A stretch of DNA of 64,000 nucleotides from contig JAYGXS010000004.1 of the NCBI GenBank assembly GCA_036362985.1, positions 24,784,161-24,848,160 of the forward strand, read 5' to 3'. The position numbers were made by a program, and so were the translations under genes. Below, piece after piece: positions 11,267 to 21,460 of this stretch. Below the pieces are notes generated by a model. It was not told where the DNA came from. It was given only the letters and a program-made list of their open reading frames with translations, and searched no databases. The DNA is from Ligula intestinalis. Lineage: Eukaryota > Platyhelminthes > Cestoda > Diphyllobothriidea > Diphyllobothriidae. Within the stretch, counting starts at the first letter, position 1; each line of letters begins with the position of its first letter.

Positions 11267-12031
11267 TTATTCGCTCCTATAGCCACCATTTGGGGTTTTA
11301 ATTGGTGTGGTCATGGCTTGACACTTTGCGTTTGACTCATTAATTGCCGTGATTTCCTCGTCCGTGTTGGATGTGGGCTTGGTAATTGCGCGACAATTAT
11401 GTCCATTGTCATCCGATTTTTTGTTGCTGGGCCCCGCCCTTCTCCCGTGACTGATTCTCCTGCTCAGGGAATGTCTCATTACACCGTATGGGAACGCCAA
11501 ATTGTTGCACTTGTTGATGGACTGCGGACCTGAGAACCATGACTCCAGCAGCTCACGGCTCACGCGGTTGTCACCTCTTGCGAGGATTTCGGTCTCGTCA
11601 AACTTGAAAATGTGGCCGGGTCCCGTCGAGTGAGCTGCAACCTGGGAGTTGACGTCTTTCTTCCTTACCGCCACTGCATGCTCGGCCATTCGCGTCTGGA
11701 GTAATCTCCCGGTTTCTCCGACGTAGTTGCTTTGTCCACAACTACACCAGATCCGGTAAACGACTCCAGCCGTTTCCTGCCGTGGCAGTGGGTCTTTCGG
11801 CCTCATGACCCGGCGTCTGATGGGTGCTTCCGGCCTGTGTGCAACTCCAACTCCAAGTGGAGTGAACAGGTGGTTGACCGCTTCCGACACATTCTTCAAG
11901 TACGGAAAAGCTTGCTGAACGTTTTGGCAAATTGGATGTGGTTTCTTCTCTCGTCTGTGTGCACTTATTGGCAAAATTGCGCGGCTAACCGTTCGCTCTC
12001 GGTATCCGTTGAAGATATTGTAATTCAGCAA
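11267..12031 (-). pseudogene. PLE GIY-YIG endonuclease (type A)
   Basis: Intact 254-codon frame. Residues 1-31 are out of frame with the upstream RT. From about residue 32 it reads the PLE linker (CQNVQQAFPYLKNVSEA, FTPLGVGVAHRPEAPIRR) and then the endonuclease: GVVYRIWCSCGQSNYVGETG (residues 89-108, the GIY and YIG equivalents with a CxC pair), R114 within LLQTRMAEH, the H-rich HSTGPGH (134-140), FDETEIL, and E160 or E163 in RELLESWF, the metal-binding glutamate. The enzyme nicks target DNA to prime cDNA synthesis in PLEs. It is the best preserved PLE domain of the window. The frameshift to RT lies near 12031-12060. Confidence 0.88.
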
Positions 12032-12060
12032 CTTTGTCTTTCACTTCGCGGCAATGAGTC

Positions 12061-12575
12061 TCAACGCGTCTCAACGCACCAATATAGCGCTCTTACGCAG
12101 CTGCGTTTGTGACTGATCGGGTGGTTTCTGTTGAAGTTCAGGACTTGCATAGCGTTGGTTGTTTTCCTGAACCCTTTAGTTTTTAGGCCACCACTGTCCA
12201 TGCGGCAAAAGAGTACATACAGTAAGGCCAGTTGGTTGTTTTCTTCTTCCTCCACCGGAAATTGAATGTCCAGGAAGACGGCGTTTATAAGTTGCTTGAA
12301 TGTCAGCACCTGATCTCGCTCAATTACGACGAAGGTGTCATCCACATACCGAACTCAGAATTTCGGTGCGTGGTGTCGGTAAACCAGTGACTCCAACCGT
12401 TGCAGGACCGCCTCTGTTATGAATTCGGAAATGGATTAAATTATGGGCGAGCCCTTCACCTGCTCGTAGGTAGTCCCGTTGAAGGTAAAATACGCTTTAG
12501 TACAGCACTTTTGGAGCTGGAGGATTTGGGCGTGCCCGAGGGGATTCTCCGTTTTATCGCATTGTTCTCGTAAAA
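12061..12575 (-). pseudogene. PLE reverse transcriptase remnant (type A)
   Basis: Reading from 12575, the frame gives KTENPLGHAQILQLQKCC, then YFTFNGTTYEQVKGSP, the PLE RT block before the G-S-P motif. It then gives a stop, SEFITEAVLQRLESLVYRHH, another stop, and VRYVDDTFVVIERDQ with the catalytic YVDD (about 12338-12349). The later part matches the RT thumb (FLDIQFPVEEE, NRNHPISHKRSCVRALY). Two in-frame stops and a 3' frameshift near 12060 inactivate it. The RT fingers and first catalytic aspartate are missing through 5' truncation. Confidence 0.85.
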
Positions 12576-12582
12576 AAGTAAT

Positions 12583-12950
12583 ATGATAGTACTGAGACAT
12601 TGCCTGAGCAAGAGAATCAGTCACATGGGAAGGGCTGGGCCCAGCAACAACTCTGACAAAAGCGAGCATAACCGTCGCGCAGTTAGCAAGCCTGCATCCG
12701 ACACAAACAAGGAGATATCGGCATTTAATGAGTCGAATGCGAAGTGTCAAACCATCACCACACCAATTAAGACCCCAAGCACTGGCTATAGGCACGGATA
12801 ATTATAGTACGCATGCGGATAACCGCTACAAACTATACATGCCGTACAATCTGTGCATGTATCACCCCTATCTGCGCATGGCTCAGACTATCCTACCATT
12901 AACACTGATTAAGAATTCTCAACAGAATCCGAAACGTCAGGAAAATAAAA
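12583..12950 (+). mobile_element. Inverted 3' end of PLE type A (endonuclease C-terminus, 3'UTR, terminus)
   Basis: The plus-strand frame 12583-12801 reads LSKRISHMGRAGPSNN ... SNAKCQTITTPIKTP, homologous to the C-terminus of the minus-strand copy (LSRRISHGRRAGPSNK ... NAKCQAMTTPIKTP). The 3'UTR and the terminal block CTGATTA (12904-12910), a hairpin, GAAAC (12931-12935) and GTC follow. It forms the inverted arm of 11175-12575. At 12950 it passes directly into SINE sequence. Confidence 0.85.
12904..12943 (+). ncRNA. Degenerate hammerhead at PLE type A 3' end
   Basis: CUGAUUA, stem II GAAUUCU-caac-AGAAUCC (partly paired), GAAAC, GUC, AGG. The one change in CUGAUGA (G to U at its sixth position) hits the catalytic G8 and should abolish cleavage. 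Confidence 0.5.
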
Positions 12951-13095
12951 CCACAAGTGGCCATTCAAGTTTCCCCTTTTCTTTGCCGGCTGTTGCCAGG
13001 GTCCGATAAATGAGACTTAAGTCAGACCAGGGCAAGTGGGTTCCGATAGCGGTCTGTTAACTTTAATCAACGAGCTTCAAGTCTACTTGTTTTGC
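12951..13095 (+). mobile_element. SINE body fused to the PLE 3' end
   Basis: Begins at TGGCCATTCAAG, the sequence that normally follows the SINE hammerhead, and continues through the body to about 13095 (TTCCGATAGCGGTCTG). It directly follows the PLE tail (GTCAGGAAAATAAAAC), with no SINE head or ribozyme between them. Confidence 0.7.
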
Positions 13096-13639
13096 TCTTA
13101 TTCGATTGAATATTGGTTTTTCTTTAAAAATTATACTGGCGGGCAAAGTCGTTTTCGTTTTTAAATAGCTTTAAGACCGTGAAATATCCACTCAGGTTGC
13201 AGAATATTTATCCATTTATTAATTCCACTTGTATAATATTCAGCATGATCCATGCCCACTACACCATTATATGAGCGCTATATAACGTTTTATTAACAGT
13301 GAATAGACATATACAATTTTCCTTTCATAGATATTAAAGAAGCCTTAACTTGCAAGTACAAGTACAGAAGCAGGTTGGGATCAATATTATTCGGAAATGG
13401 GAAAAAGTTTTGAAAACCAAATGGAACCCTATTTTAAAATGCAATACTACTGGGGGAGGTAATATCCGACTAAATGAGTAGAAGAAAGAATTTCTTATTT
13501 AAATTAAACCTGTTCCGTTCCTAAATTAAAAAATGAACTCTGCTCTTCGAGGTCACATTAAGGTGAAGTGACACATTTAAGCGGTTCCTGACAGAAGTTC
13601 AACCATTTGCGTGACGAAAGCAATTGTGCTAACATTCAC

Positions 13640-13935
13640 TCGTTAACTGACAACCATGACCCCGAAACAGAATAGGATTTATTATTGCCTCGCGACTACA
13701 GAATCGTTTGCTTTCTTCCTATCAATAACCTGTTGCACTTTTTGATTAAACAGCCCTGTAACTGGTCGACAAGTTCGGTTGCACGTGTCTGTATTAACAT
13801 CTAATGTTTAACCTTCATGACCCCCGGAGCAGCACAGGATTTATCATTGTCGTTCACATCACATCAAGAAACAATTGCATTTTTAGATTAAACAGCCCTG
13901 TTGTTGGACCGCATATCCGGTCACACTGTGAGATG
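13640..13935 (+). repeat. Tandem duplication, two diverged units of about 150 bp
   Basis: Unit 1 (about 13640-13790) and unit 2 (about 13810-13935) share CATGACCCC, AGGATTTAT.ATTG, TTGCA.TTTT, GATTAAACAGCCCTGT and TTCGGTTGCAC/TCCGGTCACAC. No coding potential. Confidence 0.6.
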
Positions 13936-16690
13936 AACTGTTGTTAAATTCCTTGCAGGACCAAAAATATAATTCCTAGCGGCAAAATGAGGAAAAGGTT
14001 GGAGATGACTGAAAAATCTTCAATGAATTCTCTTTATTTTACAGGGCACAGAGTTCAAACTTTATTTGGAAAATAGGCGCGAAGCTTTCATCGCGAAATT
14101 GGAAACTTCATCTACATTCTTCCCGTGCGCTATCATAACGATAGGCGGGAGCTAATCTGTAATTATTATCGAAGGCAAAGAGAAGCTAGTATAACTGTGT
14201 CTGTTTATATCCCGTCGCCAGCCGACAATGCTTTATCCTGATAAGGCTTGAGTCCAGGACAAAGAGCAGGCATTTCAAAAGGCTTGCCGAAAACTCGTCC
14301 TGATCGAGGGGGAGGGGCTTAGGACCTAAGTCAAAAATAACCATTTCAGCCTTCTCTATTTTTATGGCAGTGAGCCTCTGTGTATAGGCGTTTTTCATGA
14401 CCGAAAATAGCAATCAAATAAAATGTTGTGACGTTCATCTTACTCCGCCGGAGTTTGACGTCTTTGCATTAAAACAATCCAAACGACGAGGTCTACCGCA
14501 CGTTCCACAGCGCTGGGACAACGATGGCAATATAGTGAGGTAGGCTTGCGCTGTATCTACTGCACTCTCTCCTCCCCCACACTTTGCTACTATCGAAACG
14601 CAATGCCCAGTACTGAACAGCTTCTCCCTGCTCGCTACAATCGACTTGGTTCTCGCAACATGTGTGCGGCTTTTAGGAAAGCTGCTGGGATTTCACTTGC
14701 AGTCCTCAAAAGAAACGACTAACCACTTCGATAGGCAGTCTAACCAGACCACCAATAACAGTTAGTCGTGACAGATCCAAGCACAGCAGATTTATGCACC
14801 GTATGAAATGCGCTGAACATGCTGTGTGGATGGATTACCCAGGAGAATCTTCTTTTTTCCGTCGCCGGCGCGCTAGATGAAAGTTCGAGCCATTAAAAAA
14901 ACTTATAGCACAATCGTCGGTAAAAGTAATAAGTTTATGAATAAAAACCAGTTTTTTAAATCTTCAAACAGCGCACCTTTCCACTTTTTTATATTTCTCT
15001 GTGATTTGATATTTTGACTGTTCTCTTTGTAATGACTTTCTTTTTTGGGGTATATTTGCTGATCATCTTTCCGTTTATTGACAGTAGGTCTTCTTTTTTC
15101 CTGTTTATAAAAGCGCAACGTTTATTTTCTACCTTGTGATCTGAACCGTTTCACTACTCTCCAGTCCAATTCCAAATAGAAAAGTCGGCAAGGTGACTTT
15201 TGTGGCTGGCTAAAAAGGAGACGGTAACAGGAACCGCACACAATACACGCGGCAAATTTCTCGGACATTTGGTTTGCGGACAAAAGTGGCGATTAAGGTT
15301 AGGTTTAGGGTTAGGTTTAAGGTTGAAGTTAAGGTCACGCATGGGGTTACTGTCACGATTATGTTAAGGGTTTGGGTTTGTATTTGTATTGACTGTAGGG
15401 TTTAATTTTAGGCTAGTAAGCAGTTTATTTTTATGTTAAGTTTGAGACAGGGGCATATTTACCCTTTATTCCCGTATCCCGTTTAGGCGGCTGTAAAACC
15501 CGGCCCTACTGCGAAGTCGCCCTAACTTACGCAGGCGATGTTATCAATACCGCCCGGGCATCTCAGTACCGGCTCTGGGCTTCAAAACAAACACTTTAAT
15601 ATCGAAGTCATATAATCCAGCAATATTTGCGTAGGTCCTGCGCAATACGCTAGCGGTACATACCGTGGGCAGGAAAAATCATGCCCCTTGGCGACCAAAA
15701 TTTGAATCCTCATTTCGGCGCAAATCTTATTAGATTCAGGCTTACTTATTAGCTTCGTGCATTACGCAAAAACCTTCCTCACCAGCGGAATGCGTTTTTG
15801 TTTGATCTTATCAATACAAGCTTTTACTATCTTGGGCAGAAAGCAGTGCTACCCATCATTAATTCCGCTAACCATTTTGATACCTGTTTTAGACAGCACA
15901 TTCGCATTGTTGCCTACTTATCTAACAGCGTGTATTATTCTGAACGACACAACATTCCCGATTCAGTCACAGTTAACTAGGACGTTAATTTTTCAGGCTG
16001 CGTACTTCCTATGAGGCAATATGCAAAGGAAAGCTTAATTTTTACTCAAAAGGAAACTGACACTTTTTTATAGATCTGAATCAACAAACGCCTATAACCA
16101 AGATGAATTTAATTTCTAGACGTATGCGAATATGCAAAAGCAAAAGTAATCTTCTCAAGTCTCCCTGACACTGACTGGTAACCTATAATCGATCATCAGG
16201 CAGTTGGCTTACTGCCCAACTGCATATTTCACTCAATTCGTATGAATTTAAAATGTTTCAACATTATTTTTCTAAAGCTCATTTAAGGTGAGTTCAAGTG
16301 AACGTGGCGGGTGAACTAAAAGGGTATCTTAACAAAGCTTTGTCACGAAGTTTCTCAGCAGCAAGAGTGCGAGTTTTAATCTCAACGAAACCTTTTTTAC
16401 ATAGTGAGGGTAAAACGTAATCTAATCTGTTGTTTGGGGCAAAGGGCAGATAATTTCCTTTGGAAGGAACAAGAGCTAGGATGTACTTCACGAGAACGGA
16501 TGTCCTGACAAAATTGTTGCCAGGAATATTGTCTGGAGACTAAAAAATCGACTGCAATGAGTATGGAAAGGAAAACTATATTCTTCAAAATCCTCTTTCA
16601 ATGGAACGTGATGTGTGAACACCTAAAAAGACGTCTTGAAAAGGCCATCTCAGGAACCTGCCCAGCAGCCTGAAGTAGAGTATGATTCTC
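13936..16690. other. No gene seen; AT-rich spacer
   Basis: Apart from the telomere-like tract at 15293 nothing was recognised. The frames 14903-15118 (lysine-rich, minus) and 15757-16014 are compositional. Confidence 0.55.
15293..15390 (+). repeat. Degenerate telomere-like TTAGGG/TTAGG tract
   Basis: GGTTAGGTTTAGGGTTAGG followed by TTTAAGGTTGAAGTTAAGG and, after a gap, GTTAAGGGTTTGGGTTTG. Only one or two exact TTAGGG units occur, so this is an interstitial G-rich tract rather than a telomere. Confidence 0.6.
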
Positions 16691-16699
16691 GGCGAACTC

Positions 16700-17345
16700 T
16701 ATTTTACGCGGTTAAGGTAAGGATAGGTAGCCACTTAAAACCAGTGCGAACGAGATGGCCAAAAAATGCGCACCGACCCCAAAAATTTGGCGAGCAATAC
16801 CATACGCCAAAAACGTCTCGGAGGCCTTCAGCCACCTTCCCACACCAATTGGAGTGGGAGTCGCATACAGGCCGGAGGCAACCATTAGGTGTTAGATAAT
16901 GATAATAAAAGATCCACTGCCACGGCAAGAAATATGTGGAGTCGTTAACAGGATCTGGTGCAGTTGCGGACAAAGCAACTATGTCGGAAAAACTGGCAGA
17001 CTTCTTATGACGTGAATTGCCGAACCCGCGACAGCAGTGCGGCGAAATGATGCCTATTCTCAAGTTGCGTCTCATTCAACGAGACTCGGCCACACATTTA
17101 ACTTTGATGAGGCCAAAATTCTCGCATGAAATGACAATCGGATGAGCCGAGAATTACTTGAGTCATGGTTCACTGGCCCCGATCCATCAACAAGTGCGAC
17201 GATCCATATTCGGTGCTGAGCCCAATTTGGCTAAAGCAAGTTGCCGCCTGGAGAACGTACAGGCCACCGCGTCATCCTCCGCCAGCACCAGAGGGCCAGA
17301 TGGCCGAGCAATCATCGCGCTCGAGTCCACCACCCGTGATTAAAG
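16700..17345 (+). pseudogene. PLE GIY-YIG endonuclease remnant (type B)
   Basis: Frames stitched by eye read YAKNVSEAFSHLPTPIGVGV, AYRPEATIR, a stop, KDPLPRQEICGVVNRIWCSC, GQSNYVGKTGRLL, a stop, AEPATAVRRNDAYSQVASH, FNFDEAKIL, a stop, RMSRELLESWFTGPDPS and a C-terminus ending ALESTTRD. It is colinear with the type-A domain and differs in many residues, so the two are sister lineages. At least three in-frame stops and a frameshift make it dead. Confidence 0.85.
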
Positions 17346-17489
17346 TTCAGTAGGTCAGAGCCCACATGCTGTTCAACAAACTATCAACACACGAGAAGGC
17401 AATTAGCGTTAATTGTCGTTGTATGTTTGCAGTAATGACTGTTCTCTATAAATACTGCAAACTCCTGTGCGTGTGCTACTCTATCTGTT

Positions 17490-17550
17490 ATTACTCTGAC
17501 TATGTTCCTGATTACAAATCCGCGATGGATATCGAAACGTCAGGCGAATA
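17490..17550 (+). ncRNA. Hammerhead-like motif at PLE type B 3' end (mutated)
   Basis: CCUGAUUACAAAUCCGCGAUGGAUAUCGAAACGUCAGGCG: the stem II hairpin, GAAAC and GUC are kept, but CUGAUGA has become CUGAUUA, removing the G8 needed for catalysis. Confidence 0.55.
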
Positions 17551-17737
17551 AAAGTATTGTCTCAGCGATCGGATCGTCTTCTTATCAATTAGTTCCTGGT
17601 ACTCGCATGTTCGCTTGTATTGGCAAATTAAAACCAGCTCAATGCGCATTTTGTGCCTTCACTTGTTTCTACGGAGCAGGCCAATTTTTTCGCATGAGCT
17701 AGCGCCTATCCAAAAGCATACGGCAACAACTCCCGAT

Positions 17738-18888
17738 ATTAAGGAAGTCAAGTTAAGCGAACGAACGTTTTTGATTAATTCATCATCAGGCAATACAGTG
17801 ATATAAGGGAGGGTAGAGTTAACGAAAGATTTAGGCGAACCAATCAGTATTAACAACGTGGAGAGGTGTAAAAGGATCAAGGGGGGATCAAGGGGATCAG
17901 ATTCTAGTCGATAAGTTTATGGAGGAACGTCCACCAAGACCGGAGGTACCGACGGCTGAGAAGAAAACCGTATTTCTTACATTGCCTTTTCATGGTGATC
18001 CAGCAAGCGATCTTCTACAGCTTCGTCTGAACGCTGCAATCGCGTGTACATATCCAGCAGCAAAGTTAAGATTATTGTTCTCAAGCACTCCACTTCTTCG
18101 CCTTGAAGGCAAGGATAGACTGCCGTTCCAGACCACATCAATGTGTATCTACAACTTTGCATGCTTGGGTGGGGCAAGTTACATTGGTCGAACGATTAGA
18201 CATCTATCCAAGCGCATGCAAGAGCATCACCCTGCGTGGCTAAACAGAGGCGAAACTTAGTCGATATCAAGCGCGATTCTGGCTCACTTGGTAGACAGCG
18301 GTCATCGGGTAGACGTCAAGCAAGCATTTAGAGTTGTCTACAAAGTTCCGGCTCAACACTCTAAGTTCCTGCGTCAGCGGATACTTGCGACGGCAGAAGC
18401 AGTCACCATTCGCCTCACAAACCCAATTTTATGTGCGCAGAAAGCATTCGTAGCGGCCCTAAGGCTCCCGTGGCCAAAAGCCTTTTCAAAATCTGCCCTC
18501 ACGCCTCTTACTACGCTGCGAAACAAGGATGAGATAGTGGCATCAAGCATCCAAAGGCCACCGACACCGTCTCAAGATGTTGACACCTTGCGTTCTCACA
18601 ACTCCCAACAAAACCCGCGACGAGGACCACTGGATGACATAAATTAACTTCTGACTCCTTCCCCTTCCCCTCTACCCCCACCCCCATTTCTCTGTCCCCA
18701 ATTAAGACTAGAATCTGATCCCCTTGATCCCCCTTTGATCCTTTTACACCTCTCCCCCCTCTCTCCCCCCTTTTTACTACTGATTGGTTTGCCTAAATCT
18801 TTCGTTAACTCTACCCTCCTTTATATTACTGTATAGCCTGACGATGAATTAATCGAAAACATTCGTTCGCTTAACTTGACTTCCTTAA
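17738..18888 (+). mobile_element. Penelope-like element, type C, with inverted terminal arms
   Basis: The arms 17738-17909 and 18706-18888 are inverted copies over about 170 bp (both include GACTAGAATCTGATCC, TCTTTCGTTAACTCTACCC and CGCTTAACTTGACTTCC). Between them lies a plus-strand endonuclease remnant followed by a pyrimidine-rich 3'UTR (18653-18775). The left arm is therefore an inverted copy of the element's own 3' tail attached at the 5' truncation. Confidence 0.88.
17919..18647 (+). pseudogene. PLE GIY-YIG endonuclease remnant (type C)
   Basis: The first frame (to 18260) has linker sequence PFHGDPASDLLQLRL, then CIYNFACLGGASYIGRTIRH (GIY-YIG with CxxxxxC) and LSKRMQEHHPAWL with the arginine/histidine positions. 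After a stop and frameshift near 18258 the domain continues from about 18270 with HLVDSGHRVDVKQAFRVVYK, then AEAVTIRLTNPILCAQKAF with the metal-binding E in the EA..IR helix, and a C-terminal tail to 18647. CIYNF.C and the longer C-terminus separate it from types A and B and place it near the copy at 43231-44560. Confidence 0.82.
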
Positions 18889-20764
18889 TGCTTACATGGG
18901 TATCATCGCTGAACTCCCGATATGACTAGGAAAAAGAGAATTGGAAGCGTAAACCCAGGATTCTCGTACACGTGTTGTCGATTGCGCGCGTCGTGTGAAC
19001 CGTAAGAAAAAGGCTTTTCGTGTGATTAATGAGGCCCAGTGAGCTACGCCAAGTAACTGGGTCAGTGTCCGCTAGCACCAGCAGAAGCAATTACCACTAG
19101 ACTATGTAGATCGGTCTTGTGCGCGCGCGGAAGAAGCCCGTACGAGTTACGCGTTTAATCTGGCCAAAGGTCTGCTGAGTGTCTGCAACACATCGCGCCT
19201 TCTATTGCCCTCCAATCCCGACAAGATTCTTTATAACTTTCACTGCCACTTACTACTCTTTCCTCCCGCCCCCCCCCCCCCAATCTCACATTATGTGCTG
19301 ACCTTATGTGTTTCTTTGTCAAAACTGGTAATGTCCCCCAGTTGCACATTAGAAAGAGAAGGTTGAACAGGATAGAAGATAGTACTTTACTGTTACTAGT
19401 TCTGCTTATACATCAGTGTTGTATTCTATGTGCCGTCAGCAACGTGTCTTCTGTCGTCGGTCTCATCTCGACAGCTTGTCCTGTGCCCCCAGCAGCAGAA
19501 TGTCGGGTCGTCGGCAGCGCGTCTCGGCAACAGAGTGCACCTTCTATTCGTGGCGTCGTATTTAACGACCAACAGCCTTTGTTCCCTATTGGTCCCTCCG
19601 CATGCAGCCATCATGGGGCGTCCGCAGGATGACGAGTCTCGCCCTCAGTGATGCGCGCACGTGCATGTGTCCTTTCGTGGCCCTTGTCATGCGTGACCTC
19701 AGAACCTGGCCAGCGGCTGTTTTTGTGTCCCCGGGTGTTGGCCCTTGAAGGTCGCTCTCTTTGTCCGCTCTGCATGCACAGGTAGCCTGTTCGAATTCTT
19801 TGTTCTCGTGTCCTGAGGACGGCCCGATTTATGACTCGGCCGTCCTAACACATTACATCTAAGTGTCTATGTGTATGCTTATAAACTACTCTCTCTCTAG
19901 TCAGTTGTATGCATGGATGGGCTTTATTCCCTTCCATAAATGAAGTTCACTAATTTGACGCACGTTCTCGTATTGACGATGCTTAAGGTTTTAGCGCAAC
20001 GAAAAATTCTATTGAATAACTAAATAGAAAATCTTCCTCAAGCTGGTGCATTTATATTAATAGTTGAATAATAAGTTCAATTACTATCTATTTTTACAAA
20101 CCTGAAGCTAATTTATCAAAAGGAGGCCTGGATTCACCAAATTTTCATTTTGATCTTTTTGGTTTTCTTATGATGACTGTTATTTTTAGGCAATGCAGGG
20201 TTAATTAAAATGCTTCCTTTTTCACACCTGCACCTGAACAAACCGGTATTTCTGCTCAAATCGATGCCATAAACCCGGTTTCCCGGCAATTAAGTTTGCA
20301 TTGAAAGAAGGACAAGCTGGATTGTTCTTTCATCTCGATGTGTTTTTTTGAGTGGAAGGTCTGATGGCGTCATTAGGTGTAGCTTCCATTTTTAAAAACG
20401 TGGTCAGGACAATATACCACTTTTCGAGCTTTTATGCCGCTAAACTTAAGGTGATATTTACTGTGCTCCCTTGCACAAAGGTCGGAGACTGTCTGCCCGG
20501 CTGAAAGTACCTAAGGGAAAGCTTAAGACAGTAGAAAATATGTTTCGAGGGAACGGGTTTGTCAAACTATTCATTGCTAAGTATATGGCCGAAAGAACAT
20601 CAAGGCACGGGTGTTAACGAGAGGTAAGAAGCGGTTTTTTAACAGGGTGTTATTTTAAAAGGGTGCGTGAATTTAACTTTCAAGATGGTGCCCAAGTCAA
20701 GCTGTATCAAACACCTTTCCAGTAGCTGACATCCATGCCCATTTCTCCACAACTCCTCTTCTAT
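18889..20764. other. No gene seen; spacer with C run and hairpin
   Basis: Poly(C) at about 19268-19281; a perfect 9-bp hairpin AGGACGGCC ... GGCCGTCCT at about 19817-19848; GC-rich 19400-19700. The overlapping frames on both strands at 19306-19651 follow the local GC content and show no domain. Confidence 0.55.
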
Positions 20765-20824
20765 ACGGCAGGGGCAAAGACAAACTTGCCAATACAAGCG
20801 AACATCCGTGTCCCAGGAAGCAAT

Positions 20825-20966
20825 TGAGAAGAAGAAGAAGACTCGATCGCTGGGACAATATGTTTATTCGCCTGACGTTTCGATATCCGTCGCGGATTCG
20901 TCATCAGAGACATGAGTAGCTACTCATGTCTCTGATGACGAATCCCAGCGATCGAGTCTTTTTCTT
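20825..20966. mobile_element. PLE type B terminus, back-to-back inverted pair
   Basis: The left arm 20833-20914 is the reverse of the type-B 3' end with an intact hammerhead. The right arm 20915-20966 is a partial forward copy (CATGTCTCTGATGACGAATC then CCAGCGATCGAGTC). The two are joined by the palindrome GTAGCTAC. The right arm lacks the stretch from the stem II loop through GAAAC, GUC and AATAAA. The flank 20765-20832 matches the sequence beyond the end at 47225-47300. Confidence 0.8.
20866..20914 (-). ncRNA. Hammerhead ribozyme with intact core, PLE type B
   Basis: Minus strand: UGUCU, CUGAUGA (20901-20907), stem II GA-AUCCG-cga-CGGAU-A-UC, GAAAC (20877-20881), GUC (20874-20876), AGGCG (20869-20873). 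Stem I pairs UGUCU with AGGCG (A-U, G-C, G-U, C-G, G-U). Stem III is reduced to a single C-G pair, the minimal type I form reported for PLE ribozymes. All core residues are present; cleavage is predicted 3' of GUC. Confidence 0.72.
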
Positions 20967-21460
20967 CTTCGCAAAGGCAAACTGCTAGCCCTGACCATTT
21001 CTACATTCACTTACCCCATATCCCTGCTCCTTTGAGACAGAATAGTTTGGTCACCTGAGCTGGTCTTTGTCCAAAAAAATGACAGAATGCACTCCAGAAT
21101 GATAAGGAAAGGACCAAATAGAGAAACTAAACAGCCTATTTTGTGCATAAACGGCATATACAGTCCACCGCGCCGATGTCAGAGAGACCTTTTCGGAAAA
21201 ATTACAGGGTCCTTCCCCAACTATTACTTTGACAGCGACTTTGTGATTACGAAAGAGGTGATGGCAATCAGGTAGCGCAAACCGATCCGCTGCGCGCACA
21301 AGAACTTCGTACTGGTCCGGCAGTCGTCATTGCCCAGGGTCACCCCGCCAGCTGCCCGCAGTCAATTGCCTTTCCCGGTGGTCACCATTCCCTTTGATGC
21401 TGACCAGAAGACATTGATCATCAATAGAATGGAATCTGTGAGTTCCAGGAAGCAGTTAAG

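Larger units (their letters stand above)
11175..12575 (-). mobile_element. Penelope-like element, type A, 5'-truncated, minus strand
   Basis: Running right to left: RT palm from the KCCTKAYFTFNG block through YVDD, then thumb/linker, GIY-YIG endonuclease, 3'UTR and a terminal block GAATCCGAAACGTCAGG (about 11214-11230) before the CTTGTTCCAGTG-type end at about 11183-11200. At its truncated 5' side it meets, head to head, an inverted copy of its own 3' end (12583-12950). Confidence 0.88.
16690..17600 (+). mobile_element. Penelope-like element, type B, endonuclease and 3' end
   Basis: 5'-truncated PLE containing linker, GIY-YIG domain, 3'UTR and terminus. The end block ATCGAAACGTCAGGCGAATA (17531-17550) precedes TGTCTCAGCGATCG and a TCAATTAGTTCCTGG stretch that also flanks the type-B copies at 20800-20830 and 47230-47270. 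Confidence 0.85.

Noticed and set aside
11732..12112. 126-codon plus-strand frame
   Set aside because: Antisense shadow of the PLE endonuclease on the minus strand.
15293..15340. True telomere
   Set aside because: Only one or two exact TTAGGG units and complex sequence on both sides.
19040..19110. Possible tRNA-like A box (TAGTCTAGTGGTAATTGC, minus strand)
   Set aside because: No B box at the proper distance and no match to the SINE family of the window.
19306..19651. 108- and 73-codon plus-strand frames
   Set aside because: Overlapping frames in a GC-rich stretch, with a minus-strand frame as well; no motif.
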